A stretch of DNA of 64,000 nt, taken from positions 1-64,000 of the forward strand of contig JAFXAV010000016.1 in the NCBI GenBank assembly GCA_017516785.1. Reading direction: 5' to 3'. This document shows, piece after piece, positions 42,125-50,203 of this stretch. The notes beneath the pieces were generated by a model that was given only the letters and a program-made list of their open reading frames with translations, made no database searches and was not told the origin of the DNA. The stretch's first letter is position 1; every line of letters begins with the position of its first letter. A program made the translations under genes and the position numbers. Origin of the DNA: Oscillospiraceae bacterium. GTDB taxonomy: Bacteria > Bacillota_A > Clostridia > Oscillospirales > Oscillospiraceae.

Positions 42125-43354
42125 TTAGCCGAAAATGCCGACCATCCACTGCAGGATGGCGCCCATGCCAATACCGAAGAAGTTGCCGATGGCAGCGCCC
42201 AGAACGCCCATCAGAACGCCGATGCCGGCGAAGTTGGGGTTGTAAGCGGTGGCAACGATGGGAGCGGAAGCGGAACCACCGATGTTTGCCAGAGAAGCGG
42301 TGGACACCATGCATAGATCCCACTTAAAGATCTTGGACAGAACGAACATCAGGACAACGTGGATAGCCAGAATCACGAAGCCGTAGACGACCCACATGGG
42401 AGCAGTGATCAGGTCAACCAGGCTTGCGCGGGATGCCAGCATGGAAACGACCAGATACAGGTAGACACTGGACATTTCTTCGACGCCGGCCATCTTGCCC
42501 ATGGGAGTCATGGCGCAAATCAGACCCAGAATGGTGATCAGAATGGTGGTAACGGTGGAAGCACCGAACATATCCAAACCGATGTTCACCAGCCAGCCGT
42601 TGACAATGCCGCCCAGCCACTGGCAAATTGCGGAAACCAGCAGGGAAATGCCGAACAGGAAGATCCAGTCAGCAGCGGTAGCATGCTTCTTGGTGCCGGC
42701 GACTTCTGCGTTGGCAGCGTCAGCAACAGCGTCCAGCTTGGAGGTGTCAGCCTTGCACATGGCATTCCACTTGGGTGCGAACTTGACAGCCAGCAGCAGC
42801 AGAGCAATCCAGATGGAGTAGCAGACGGTGTCCAGAGCCAGGGCAGCGCCGTAAGCGCCGTAGTCCATAAACTCTTCGAAGACGACTTCCATAGCAGCCA
42901 TATTGCCGGAACCGCCGACCCAGGAGGCGTACAGAGCAGCAACAGCAGCCCAAGTGGTCTCGCCGCCGCCCATGGAGTTCATAAACAGGGGATAAGCAGC
43001 GATGGTGCCGATGGCCAGGGTCACGGAGCAGCCCAGGAAGATGGCGATCATCCGGCCGCCCAGCTTGCTGAGCTTACGGAAGTCGCAGCGCAGCAGCATG
43101 ACGAAAATCATGGCATACAGCAGGTTATTCTTGAAAGAGGAATAGGTGCTCTTGACGGCGTCGGACTCATAGATGCCCAGGGTGCACAGAACCATGTGCA
43201 GAACATAGATCCAGACCAGGGGAGGAACGATGTCAAAAATCTTCCACTTGGTGGTTCTCTGCAGGAACATCAGACCGCCGGCAACGAACATCAGAATGGC
43301 GATGTAAGTCAGACCGTTGGCGACGACCAGAGAACCGTTTTCGAATGTAAACAT
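42125..43354 (-). CDS. DUF819 (YjcL-like) membrane protein, candidate dipeptide transporter
   Basis: Polytopic membrane protein of 409 residues with about ten helices. DUF819 motifs include GGGETTWAAVAALYASWVGG, then SGNMAAMEVVF; the C-terminus is SLANIGGSASAPIVATAYNP. Linkage of this family to dipeptide epimerases and dipeptidases is a known pattern, which suggests transport of dipeptides or their products. The true start is the ATG at 43354, with AAGGAG 8 bp upstream. It is third in the pepV-epimerase operon and ends at a terminator. Confidence 0.82.
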   Translation of the reverse strand: MFTFENGSLVVANGLTYIAILMFVAGGLMFLQRTTKWKIFDIVPPLVWIYVLHMVLCTLGIYESDAVKSTYSSFKNNLLYAMIFVMLLRCDFRKLSKLGGRMIAIFLGCSVTLAIGTIAAYPLFMNSMGGGETTWAAVAALYASWVGGSGNMAAMEVVFEEFMDYGAYGAALALDTVCYSIWIALLLLAVKFAPKWNAMCKADTSKLDAVADAANAEVAGTKKHATAADWIFLFGISLLVSAICQWLGGIVNGWLVNIGLDMFGASTVTTILITILGLICAMTPMGKMAGVEEMSSVYLYLVVSMLASRASLVDLITAPMWVVYGFVILAIHVVLMFVLSKIFKWDLCMVSTASLANIGGSASAPIVATAYNPNFAGIGVLMGVLGAAIGNFFGIGMGAILQWMVGIFG

Positions 43355-43470
43355 ATTGTTTTCTCCTTCTTTTATGTTTGCTTCCCGAAGGATGGGGAAA
43401 TGGGGCAGTTTCTCTGGCATGATGCTGCCTGACTTTCGGGGTACAGCCATCGGGAAAGTTTTCAAAACCG

Positions 43471-44568
43471 TCAGTCGATGTAAACCAGGCGGCCAGGTTC
43501 AATGCCCTTGATACCCAGTCCAGGTTCGTCGGAGACGGAAATGATCTTTTCGTTGAAAACAGCACCGCCGATGATGGGGTCCTCGCTGCACAGCACGGGG
43601 CCGTCCAGGTCCACCTTGGTGATGATGTTCTTGGCACAGGCCAGATGGACAGCCGCATTGACAGCGATCTTTGCTTCCAGCATGCAGCCGATCATGCACT
43701 CGACACCGAAGACTTCGGCGGCGGAGGCAATCTTCAGAGCGTTGTACAGGCCGCCGCACTTCATCAGCTTGATGTTGATCAGGTCAGCAGCGCCCATCTT
43801 CATGATGGTCATGGCGTCTTCGGGGGAGAAGACGGATTCATCAGCCAGAACGGGCACATAGCTGCGCTCGGTGACATACTTCAGGCCTTCAAAGTCACGG
43901 GCGGCAACGGGCTGTTCCACCAGCTCGATGTTGAGGCCCTTGTCCTGCATGGAGTTCAGGATCTTGACAGCCTGCTTGGGGGTCCAGGCCTGGTTGGCAT
44001 CGATACGGATGGTGATGTCATCGCCCACAGCATTGCGGACAGCGCTCAGACGGGCAACGTCCAGCTCGGGGCTGACACCCACCTTCATCTTCAGGCAGTC
44101 ATAGCCGCGGTCCAGTGCTTCCAGAGCATCCCGAACCATAACGTCAGGATCATTGACGGAGATGGTCAGATCGGTGACGATCTGCTTTCTGGCGCCGCCC
44201 ATCAGTTTGTAGACGGGGATGCTGTAAAGCTGGCCATAGAGATCCCACAGAGCCATGTCAACAGCAGCCTTGGCGCTGGAATTGTGGACGATGGACTTCT
44301 GGACGGTCTGGCACAGCGTTTCGAATTCATCTACATCCTTACCGATGATGTTTTTGGCAATGTGATCCTGGATGGCGCCGATGATGGCGCCGGTGGTATC
44401 GCCGGTGATAACGCCGGTGGGGGGAGCTTCGCCGTAGCCGACAGCGCCAGTATCGGTGTGGATTTCCACAACCACATCCTCAACGGAGTTGACGGTGCGA
44501 AGAGCAGTCTTGAAGGGGTGAATCAGGGGGACAGAAATCCGGCCGATCCGAACTTCGGTAATTTTCAT
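43471..44568 (-). CDS. L-Ala-D/L-Glu (dipeptide) epimerase
   Basis: Enolase-superfamily racemase of 365 residues, MLE subgroup. Both bases and all metal ligands are at the expected places: KMK at 160-162 (Lys162 as base), Asp190 (IDANQAW), Glu218 (VEQP), Asp243 (ADES) and Lys267 (NIKLMK). The layout parallels B. subtilis YkfB. It converts muropeptide-derived L-Ala-D-Glu to L-Ala-L-Glu, which dipeptidases can then cut. The pepV dipeptidase gene lies 20 bp upstream in the same operon. Confidence 0.92.
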   Translation of the reverse strand: MKITEVRIGRISVPLIHPFKTALRTVNSVEDVVVEIHTDTGAVGYGEAPPTGVITGDTTGAIIGAIQDHIAKNIIGKDVDEFETLCQTVQKSIVHNSSAKAAVDMALWDLYGQLYSIPVYKLMGGARKQIVTDLTISVNDPDVMVRDALEALDRGYDCLKMKVGVSPELDVARLSAVRNAVGDDITIRIDANQAWTPKQAVKILNSMQDKGLNIELVEQPVAARDFEGLKYVTERSYVPVLADESVFSPEDAMTIMKMGAADLINIKLMKCGGLYNALKIASAAEVFGVECMIGCMLEAKIAVNAAVHLACAKNIITKVDLDGPVLCSEDPIIGGAVFNEKIISVSDEPGLGIKGIEPGRLVYID

Positions 44569-44588
44569 TTGGGATACCTTCTTCCTTG

Positions 44589-45959
44589 TTACTTTGCCAG
44601 CTCATACATGGCGGCAGCGATGATCTGGGCGTTTTTCACCAGATTATCGATTTCGATATATTCGTCGGGTTTGTGTTCCCGGACTTCATCGCCGGGGAAA
44701 ATGGGGCCGAAAGCCAGAAGATTGGGAATGCTCTTGGCATAAGTACCGCCGCCGATGCTCTTGGGCTGCCCCTCGAGACCGGTCTGCTCCCAGTATACCT
44801 TCAGCAGGCTGCTGACAAGTTCGCTGTCAGCGGGGAAGTAGAGCTTGTCCTTCCAGCCTTCATGATCCAGATTAAAGCCAGCTTTCTGGAACAGAGTATT
44901 GAAGGCGGGACCGCAGTCCTCGTAGGAGAATGTGACGGGATAGCGGTAGTTGATCTTCAGAGAGAAGTGCTTGTCATCGCCGGAGATGGTGCCCCAGTTC
45001 AGGCTCAGACCGCCGGAAACATCGTCATGGAGCGCAATACCGGCAGAGGCACCGTCAGTTTCCATACCAAGCTTTTCTGCAAGGAAGTGAATAGCATCAG
45101 CCAGTTCACCCTCCAGGGGCAGACTGTCCAGAACCAGCACCAGACGTCCGATGGCGTTTTCGCCCAGTTCAGGGGTGGAACCATGGGCGCTGACACCGTT
45201 GGCTTCCACAATGAAGCCGCGGTCGGTTCCGGTAAAGGTCACATCGGGGGCATAGAGGGCAGTCATCTGCGCTGCGATATCGGCATCGCATTCGAACTCA
45301 GCGGATGCGTGGGCGGGGACCACATTGGGAGCGGAGCCGCCCTGAATGGAAACAAGTTTCAGCTTGCCTTCCTGAGTGTAGGTCTTGGAGAAAGTGGCGT
45401 TTATGATACCTTTTTCGCCGTTGATGACGGGGTACTCACCGTCGGGGGTAAAACCCATTACGGGAGTTTCGCCGCCGTGGGCAAGATAATACTTGACGTC
45501 TGCAGAACCGGTCTCTTCGTTGCAGCCAAGCAGCACACGGATGCGGCGGCGGATGGGAAGACCGGAATCCCGGACAGCAGCCAGAGCATAGAGCGCCGCA
45601 ATGGAAGGCCCCTTGTCGTCAGTGGTGCCGCGGCCCCAGATACGTCCGTCGCGGATTTCGCCGCCCCAGGGGTCACAGGTCCAGCCGTCACCGGCGGGAA
45701 CCACGTCCAGATGACCCAGAACCGCAACCATTTCGTCGCCTTCACCGAATTCGCACCAGCCCATGTGATTGTCCACATTGACAGTTTTGAATCCCAGTTT
45801 TTCGGCAGTTGCCAGTGCATGCTCGAGGCTTCGGCGAACCTCAATGCCGTAGGGTGCATCGGGAGTATGTTCGCCTTCCACACTGGGAATGCGCAGATTT
45901 TCCTGCAGAGAACGGATCATTTCATCCTTTTTTTGCAGGACAGTTTCATTAAGTTTCAT
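44589..45959 (-). CDS. Sapep/PepV-family Mn-dependent dipeptidase (M20)
   Basis: Dinuclear metal dipeptidase of 456 residues, cytoplasmic. Metal-site motifs: VLGHLDVVPAGDGW with His83 and Asp85, GTTDDKGPS around Asp114/115, CNEETGS with Glu148/149, and a late SIGGGTYAKSIPN. A lid domain insert of about 180 residues lies between. The ATG at 45959 has AGGAGG upstream; in-frame codons before it lie in the promoter. It is first gene of the dipeptide operon. Products of the epimerase (L-Ala-L-Glu) are plausible substrates. Confidence 0.92.
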   Translation of the reverse strand: MKLNETVLQKKDEMIRSLQENLRIPSVEGEHTPDAPYGIEVRRSLEHALATAEKLGFKTVNVDNHMGWCEFGEGDEMVAVLGHLDVVPAGDGWTCDPWGGEIRDGRIWGRGTTDDKGPSIAALYALAAVRDSGLPIRRRIRVLLGCNEETGSADVKYYLAHGGETPVMGFTPDGEYPVINGEKGIINATFSKTYTQEGKLKLVSIQGGSAPNVVPAHASAEFECDADIAAQMTALYAPDVTFTGTDRGFIVEANGVSAHGSTPELGENAIGRLVLVLDSLPLEGELADAIHFLAEKLGMETDGASAGIALHDDVSGGLSLNWGTISGDDKHFSLKINYRYPVTFSYEDCGPAFNTLFQKAGFNLDHEGWKDKLYFPADSELVSSLLKVYWEQTGLEGQPKSIGGGTYAKSIPNLLAFGPIFPGDEVREHKPDEYIEIDNLVKNAQIIAAAMYELAK

Positions 45960-46026
45960 AGAAACCCTCCTAAAGGGTATGGAAGATGCTGTAAAACATG
46001 GCTTCCAATGATCGAAATTTGGAAGT

Positions 46027-46055
46027 ATTATACTTAAAATCAAGCGGAATGTCAA
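46027..46055 (-). promoter_or_regulatory. Consensus promoter of the dipeptide operon
   Basis: On the minus strand, TTGACA (46055-46050), 17 nt, TATAAT (46032-46027): perfect consensus. The leader is about 60 nt. Confidence 0.92.
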
Positions 46056-46097
46056 TGAAAATGCCATTAATTTCAAAATATATTTCATAAAACTGAA

Positions 46098-46127
46098 TCA
46101 AAACCCGGTGCATGGAAATGCACCGGG
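46098..46127 (-). terminator. Terminator after cutC
   Basis: On the minus strand CCCGGTGCAT / ATGCACCGGG with TTCC loop, then TTTTGATT, about 75 bp after the cutC stop. Confidence 0.8.
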
Positions 46128-46198
46128 CAGATTTGCATTTTCAGTTTGTAAATATTGCAACAGTCGGATATGAAATGGTAAAGCTGTTTTGTGGATTT

Positions 46199-46948
46199 TT
46201 ACATATGTACGCAAAGGGCGGACACGGCTTCCTGGATGGCTTTTTCATCGGTCTGCTGGATGTGCCATTCGTCAAGGCCGGGAATACCCATGGGAATATC
46301 AGCCCTGCGGAAAATCATGGCGCTTTCAACAATCTTCTTTCCACTCATGTGAAATGCTTTGGCAGAAGGACAATGTGTCCGGATTGCAAGGATTGCTAGG
46401 GAGTTGATGCCGGCGCCAATGAGTACCTCTGGACCGCCCTGTTCATCCCGCAATTCAAGCATCAAACGAAGATTGTTAAGACCGGATATGGCAGCCGATG
46501 CAGCGCCGCTGGTCAGCACCGTATCAATTCCAAGTTCTTTGGCATCCAGGTAGGTCTGCAAAGGGTTCCGGGAAACATCAATGCAGCGGTGAAGAGTCAG
46601 ACCGGAACCATCGGCAGCTTTAATCAGAGGTTCCATAGCGTTCTTGTCCAGATTACCCTCGGGAGTCAGGCAGCCGATGACGAAGCCGTCTGCGCCGGCA
46701 TCTTTCAGTTCCTGAATCTGTGCGGCCATTAAATCGATTTCTTCAGGGGTATAGAGGAAATCTCCTGCCCGGGGTCGCATCAGACACCGGATGGGAATAT
46801 TTGATTCTGCGCGAATCTGCTTCAAAAGGGCAGTGTAAGGGGTCAGACCGCCAAGGGCAAGGGCGCTGCACAGTTCCAGACGGTCAGCGCCGCCCCGGAT
46901 AGCTGCCCGGGCAGAGTTAAGAGAGTCAACACATACTTCCAGTAACAT
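46199..46948 (-). CDS. cutC: CutC family protein
   Basis: TIM-barrel protein of 249 residues in the CutC family, historically linked to copper homeostasis although the biochemical role is unsettled. Conserved blocks: MLLEVCVDSLNSARAAIRGG, ADRLELCSALALGGLTP, CLMRPRAGDFLYT, GFVIGCLTPEGNLD, TLHRCID and VLTSGAASAA. The family usually has HRAFD where this one reads HRCID. It lies 9 bp downstream of the HAD phosphatase gene and shares its promoter. No copper transporter is nearby. Confidence 0.9.
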   Translation of the reverse strand: MLLEVCVDSLNSARAAIRGGADRLELCSALALGGLTPYTALLKQIRAESNIPIRCLMRPRAGDFLYTPEEIDLMAAQIQELKDAGADGFVIGCLTPEGNLDKNAMEPLIKAADGSGLTLHRCIDVSRNPLQTYLDAKELGIDTVLTSGAASAAISGLNNLRLMLELRDEQGGPEVLIGAGINSLAILAIRTHCPSAKAFHMSGKKIVESAMIFRRADIPMGIPGLDEWHIQQTDEKAIQEAVSALCVHM

Positions 46949-46957
46949 GGCGCTACC

Positions 46958-47593
46958 TCACTTCTGCAGCTGTTCAAAGAGTTCTTCGGCGGTGTGAGCA
47001 ATGGACATGGCACCTGCCTGTTCCATATCCTCTACTGTGCCGAAACCCCAGGAGACGCCGATGGTGGGAATTCCGTGGGCTTTGGCGCCGATGACATCAT
47101 AGGCGGTATCGCCCACCATGATGGCTTCGGAAACGCCGCCGCACTGCGCCAGAAGGTATGCAATGACGGCAGACTTGGAACTGCGGGAGGTGTCCATGGT
47201 GGCTCCGCAGATGATGGTAAAGTACTTGGCAAGGTCAAAATGCTCCAGAATCTTCTGGGCCATCCACTCGGGCTTGGAGGTGGCAACATATAGCTTGTGT
47301 CCCTGAGCCTGGAGTTTCTTCAGCATTTCCTCAATGCCGGGATAAACTTCGTTTTCAAACATGCCGATGGGAATGTAGCGGCTGCGATAGACTTCCACTG
47401 CTCTGGCGGCTTCCTCTTCGGGAACACCGAACTTTACAAAGGTATCATGCAGGGGAGGGCCGACGAAGACGCGCATTTCCTCCCGGGAGGGGACGGGGAT
47501 GCCGTAATGCTCCAGAGCAAGGCTGGCGCAGTTGATGATACCCTCGCCATTGTTGGTCAGGGTGCCGTCCAGGTCAAACAGGATTGCTTTCAT
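46958..47593 (-). CDS. HAD-family phosphatase (phosphoglycolate phosphatase-like)
   Basis: Haloacid-dehalogenase hydrolase of 211 residues. Motif I FDLDGTL (Asp7 nucleophile, Asp9 acid), motif II VATSKP, a Lys in motif III and motif IV VGDTAYDVIGAKAHG are present. A helical C1 cap lies between. The GPPLHDTF and SWGFGTVEDM pieces fit the Gph/PpaX group that acts on small phosphate esters. It is the first gene of the HAD-cutC operon; AGGAGG lies upstream of the ATG at 47593. Confidence 0.88.
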   Translation of the reverse strand: MKAILFDLDGTLTNNGEGIINCASLALEHYGIPVPSREEMRVFVGPPLHDTFVKFGVPEEEAARAVEVYRSRYIPIGMFENEVYPGIEEMLKKLQAQGHKLYVATSKPEWMAQKILEHFDLAKYFTIICGATMDTSRSSKSAVIAYLLAQCGGVSEAIMVGDTAYDVIGAKAHGIPTIGVSWGFGTVEDMEQAGAMSIAHTAEELFEQLQK

Positions 47594-47622
47594 TGTTCTA
47601 TCCTCCTGATATATTTTTTAAA

Positions 47623-47651
47623 ATCATACCATAAGATTGCCATATTAACAA
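47623..47651 (-). promoter_or_regulatory. Promoter of the HAD-cutC operon
   Basis: On the minus strand, TTGTTA (47651-47646), 17 nt, TATGAT (47628-47623). Confidence 0.7.
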
Positions 47652-47679
47652 GAAAAACCTCCCGGCAATGCCGGGAGGT
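47652..47679 (-). terminator. Terminator after the PQQ-propeller gene
   Basis: On the minus strand ACCTCCCGGCA / GCCGGGAGGT, then TTTTTC. Confidence 0.9.
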
Positions 47680-47686
47680 AATGGAT

Positions 47687-49615
47687 TTAAGAAATCTTGA
47701 AGCCGTAGATACCCTCGCGGGAACCCAGAACGATCATGTTGTTGAACACGATGGGAGAAGCTTCAACGGTCTGCTCCAGACCCAGGGAATAGACCACTTC
47801 GCCGGTGGCGCCGTTTACAAGACGGATCTTACCGGAGGCGTTGCAGGTCAGGATGTAGGCTCTGCCGTCATCGGTGTAGATGGCAACAGGGGAGCTCCAG
47901 GAGTAGTTCTTGGTATCAGTTTCCCAGACCACTTCACCAGTTTCACGGTTGAAAGCAATCAGGATGCCGTCGTAAGTCTTGGGGGTACGGGCAACAGCAT
48001 AGATCACCAGATCTTCAATTTCGGTACCTTCCTTGCCGAGAACAGGACTTGCCTGAACGCCGCCGGAAACGTCCGTGACGGTAACGCAGTCAATGGGGTA
48101 TTCCCAGACGATATCACCGGTCTGGGCGTTCAGCTTGTAGATGCTGATGGTGCCTGCGCTCTTTTCAGCCGTCCAATGGAGGGAAGGAGCGGTGTAGAGG
48201 TAGCCGACCTTGTCTTCGCCCCATTCGAAAGCGGGGGAGGAGTTGGAATCGTCCTTGGTGTCCTGAGCCCACACCAGTTCCATGGTGTTCAGATCCACGC
48301 AGTAGAACATACCGCCGTTTTCGGAGATGTACAGGTAATTGTCCACGATGCTGGCGCTGGGTTCATAACCTAAGTAGCGGTTCTCGTTTTCGGAGAAGGT
48401 GGTGGTGTAGGTGGTCTTGACCATGTTGTCGGGAGCAATGGAGATGGTGCCGGCGGCCTTATCGTAAACAGTGTTCAGCTTCATGGTGTAGAGAATGCCG
48501 TTTTCGCCGGGCCAGATCAGGGTATCGGTTTCCGCATCCACCAGGGGAGAGGAGTCGAAAGCGGTCCAGTTGCGCATGGCGTAGGAGTCCTTGTTGCCGT
48601 ACTCCCACAGAATGGTACCGTCGATCAGACTGACGATGAACATTCTGGCGCCCTTGCCGCCGTTATTGACACCGGAGCCCACATACATCAGAGGATAGCC
48701 GCGGGGGTCCAGAGCGCCTGCGCCCTTAAAGTTCATGCCCATGGAGATGGCGCTGCGGGTTTCAGTGCCGTCGGCCAGGTCATAGAAGTGGATGGAGCCG
48801 TCCAGGGTGGCGTAAATCACTTCCACCAGGCCTTCCTTATTTTTCTTGCTGCTGTGCAGATTCATGATCTGCTTGGTTTCTTCGTCCCACTGAACAACCA
48901 GAGGCTGACCGGTCCAGGCACAGCCGCCCCAGCCGTTGAACATGCCGATGCGGTGAGACCACACGGTGGTCAGGGATTCGTTGGTAATGTCAGCGGTGCC
49001 GTAGGTGGCGGTGTTGCGGTAGTTATTGCCCCGGAAGGTGGCAATACCGGGCAGAGCAAAGTAATCCTCGGGATCGCCGAAGGAGATGGGGTCTGCACGG
49101 TTGAAGCTTTCCACTTCCACATCGTTTTCAATGATGCGCCAGTCGATCCCCCAGTTGGCGGGATCGGAACCGGCGTTCATGGCAGGAGTGAAGAGCACAG
49201 GGGCTTCCGTGGGAGCTTCGGTCTCGGTGGGAGCCTCAGTCTCGGGAGCACCGGTCTCATCAGGCTGAGCCTCGGGAGACTGCTGGGTTGCTTCCGGCAG
49301 GGGAGAAGCGGGGAAATTCTGCTGTGCAGCTTCCTTATAAATCTGCATGCAGAACAGGGAAAGACAGGCCACGGCAATGGTTGCGATGATCAGGACGACC
49401 ACGCAGCCGGTACTGATGCGGGCCTTGCGCTTGATAATGAGGGTGATGATGCAAAGCAGCACCATTACACCGAGAATTGCGAAAAGGACTTTCAGCGCGC
49501 CCTGCATATCCACAACGGCCTGGGATGCGGCTGCGGCAGTGCCGGCAGCGGAAACAGTCATGGCCATAGCGGGAACAAGCAGGAGAGCAGAAAGGTAGTT
49601 CAGAATTTTTTTCAT
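47687..49615 (-). CDS. Membrane-anchored PQQ-like beta-propeller protein
   Basis: 642-residue extracellular protein. The N-terminus has a signal or first helix (ILNYLSALLLVPAMAMTVSA), then two more helices (ALKVLFAILGVMVLLCIITL and CVVVLIIATIAVACLSLFC). An acidic Thr/Pro/Glu linker (ETEAPTETEAPTEAP) follows. From about 175 to the end come PQQ/YVTN-type blades, for example GTILWEYGNKD, LVWAQDTKDDSN, GDIVWEYPIDC, GEVVWETDTKN and GEVVYSLG. It may assemble wall or surface complexes as BamB-like propellers do, but function is not known. It is monocistronic. Confidence 0.82.
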   Translation of the reverse strand: MKKILNYLSALLLVPAMAMTVSAAGTAAAASQAVVDMQGALKVLFAILGVMVLLCIITLIIKRKARISTGCVVVLIIATIAVACLSLFCMQIYKEAAQQNFPASPLPEATQQSPEAQPDETGAPETEAPTETEAPTEAPVLFTPAMNAGSDPANWGIDWRIIENDVEVESFNRADPISFGDPEDYFALPGIATFRGNNYRNTATYGTADITNESLTTVWSHRIGMFNGWGGCAWTGQPLVVQWDEETKQIMNLHSSKKNKEGLVEVIYATLDGSIHFYDLADGTETRSAISMGMNFKGAGALDPRGYPLMYVGSGVNNGGKGARMFIVSLIDGTILWEYGNKDSYAMRNWTAFDSSPLVDAETDTLIWPGENGILYTMKLNTVYDKAAGTISIAPDNMVKTTYTTTFSENENRYLGYEPSASIVDNYLYISENGGMFYCVDLNTMELVWAQDTKDDSNSSPAFEWGEDKVGYLYTAPSLHWTAEKSAGTISIYKLNAQTGDIVWEYPIDCVTVTDVSGGVQASPVLGKEGTEIEDLVIYAVARTPKTYDGILIAFNRETGEVVWETDTKNYSWSSPVAIYTDDGRAYILTCNASGKIRLVNGATGEVVYSLGLEQTVEASPIVFNNMIVLGSREGIYGFKIS

Positions 49616-49648
49616 GAGTGCACCTTCTATCTGGTTATAATCCATAAC

Positions 49649-49677
49649 AGTATATCATGCATTTCATTCGACTGCAA
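49649..49677 (-). promoter_or_regulatory. Promoter of the PQQ-propeller gene
   Basis: On the minus strand, TTGCAG (49677-49672), 17 nt, TATACT (49654-49649). Confidence 0.75.
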
Positions 49678-50011
49678 GGAACAAATTTCGCAGAGCACAG
49701 GAAAAGGACAACATCGGATGGATGGTGTCCTATTTAATAATGTAGAATTAGTTCTTGGCCAGGTATTCTGCAATGTTCCAGACATAGCAGTTCACCTTTC
49801 TGTATATTAAGGATTTATTAATAATAACATGAAGGAGCACTTTGATCGAAAAGAAGCAATAAATGTATCGATAAAAATGATTCAAAATGTAATCCGGGAA
49901 CGGACTGTTGTAGCTCTGGTGTGAAAATATTTCCGGCGACGGACACGTGTCCGTGTACAAAAGCCACAAAAGATATGTGCAAATAGCCATAAATTTCGGC
50001 AAAAACATGCG
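49678..50011. other. AT-rich intergenic region upstream of the opp operon
   Basis: About 330 bp with no convincing gene. It contains a GGACA.CATC / GATG.TGTCC hairpin (49709-49733) followed by TATTTAAT, a run of AT-rich sequence, and one perfect 16-bp palindrome listed separately. Small frames here lack ribosome sites. Confidence 0.5.
49939..49954. repeat. Perfect 16-bp palindrome upstream of the opp promoter
   Basis: ACGGACACGTGTCCGT, centred about 66 bp upstream of the opp -35. Its position would suit an activator or repressor site. Confidence 0.7.
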
Positions 50012-50040
50012 TTGAAATATGCGCCTTCCTATAATATAAT
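50012..50040 (+). promoter_or_regulatory. Promoter of the opp operon
   Basis: TTGAAA (50012-50017), 17 nt, TATAAT (50035-50040). The leader is about 157 nt. Confidence 0.88.
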
Positions 50041-50099
50041 CTATCTGATACTTGGGTTAATGGCATTTTTCCCGGGTAATTGAAGACTTAATGACTTTG

Positions 50100-50145
50100 A
50101 AAGTGAGATATCTCACTTTTATGCTGTTTGTACAAACAGCATAAA
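50100..50145. repeat. Two abutting perfect palindromes in the opp leader
   Basis: Palindrome 1 (50100-50119): AAAGTGAGAT / ATCTCACTTT. Palindrome 2 (50118-50145): TTTATGCTGTTTGT / ACAAACAGCATAAA. They overlap by 2 bp and lie about 60 bp after the expected transcription start and 58 bp before oppB. No U-run follows, so they are not simple terminators. Confidence 0.85.
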
Positions 50146-50203
50146 GACCATTGACTGTGCCCGTGCATGGCCAATGAACAGATCGTTAGAAAGGTTGGAT
50201 CCT

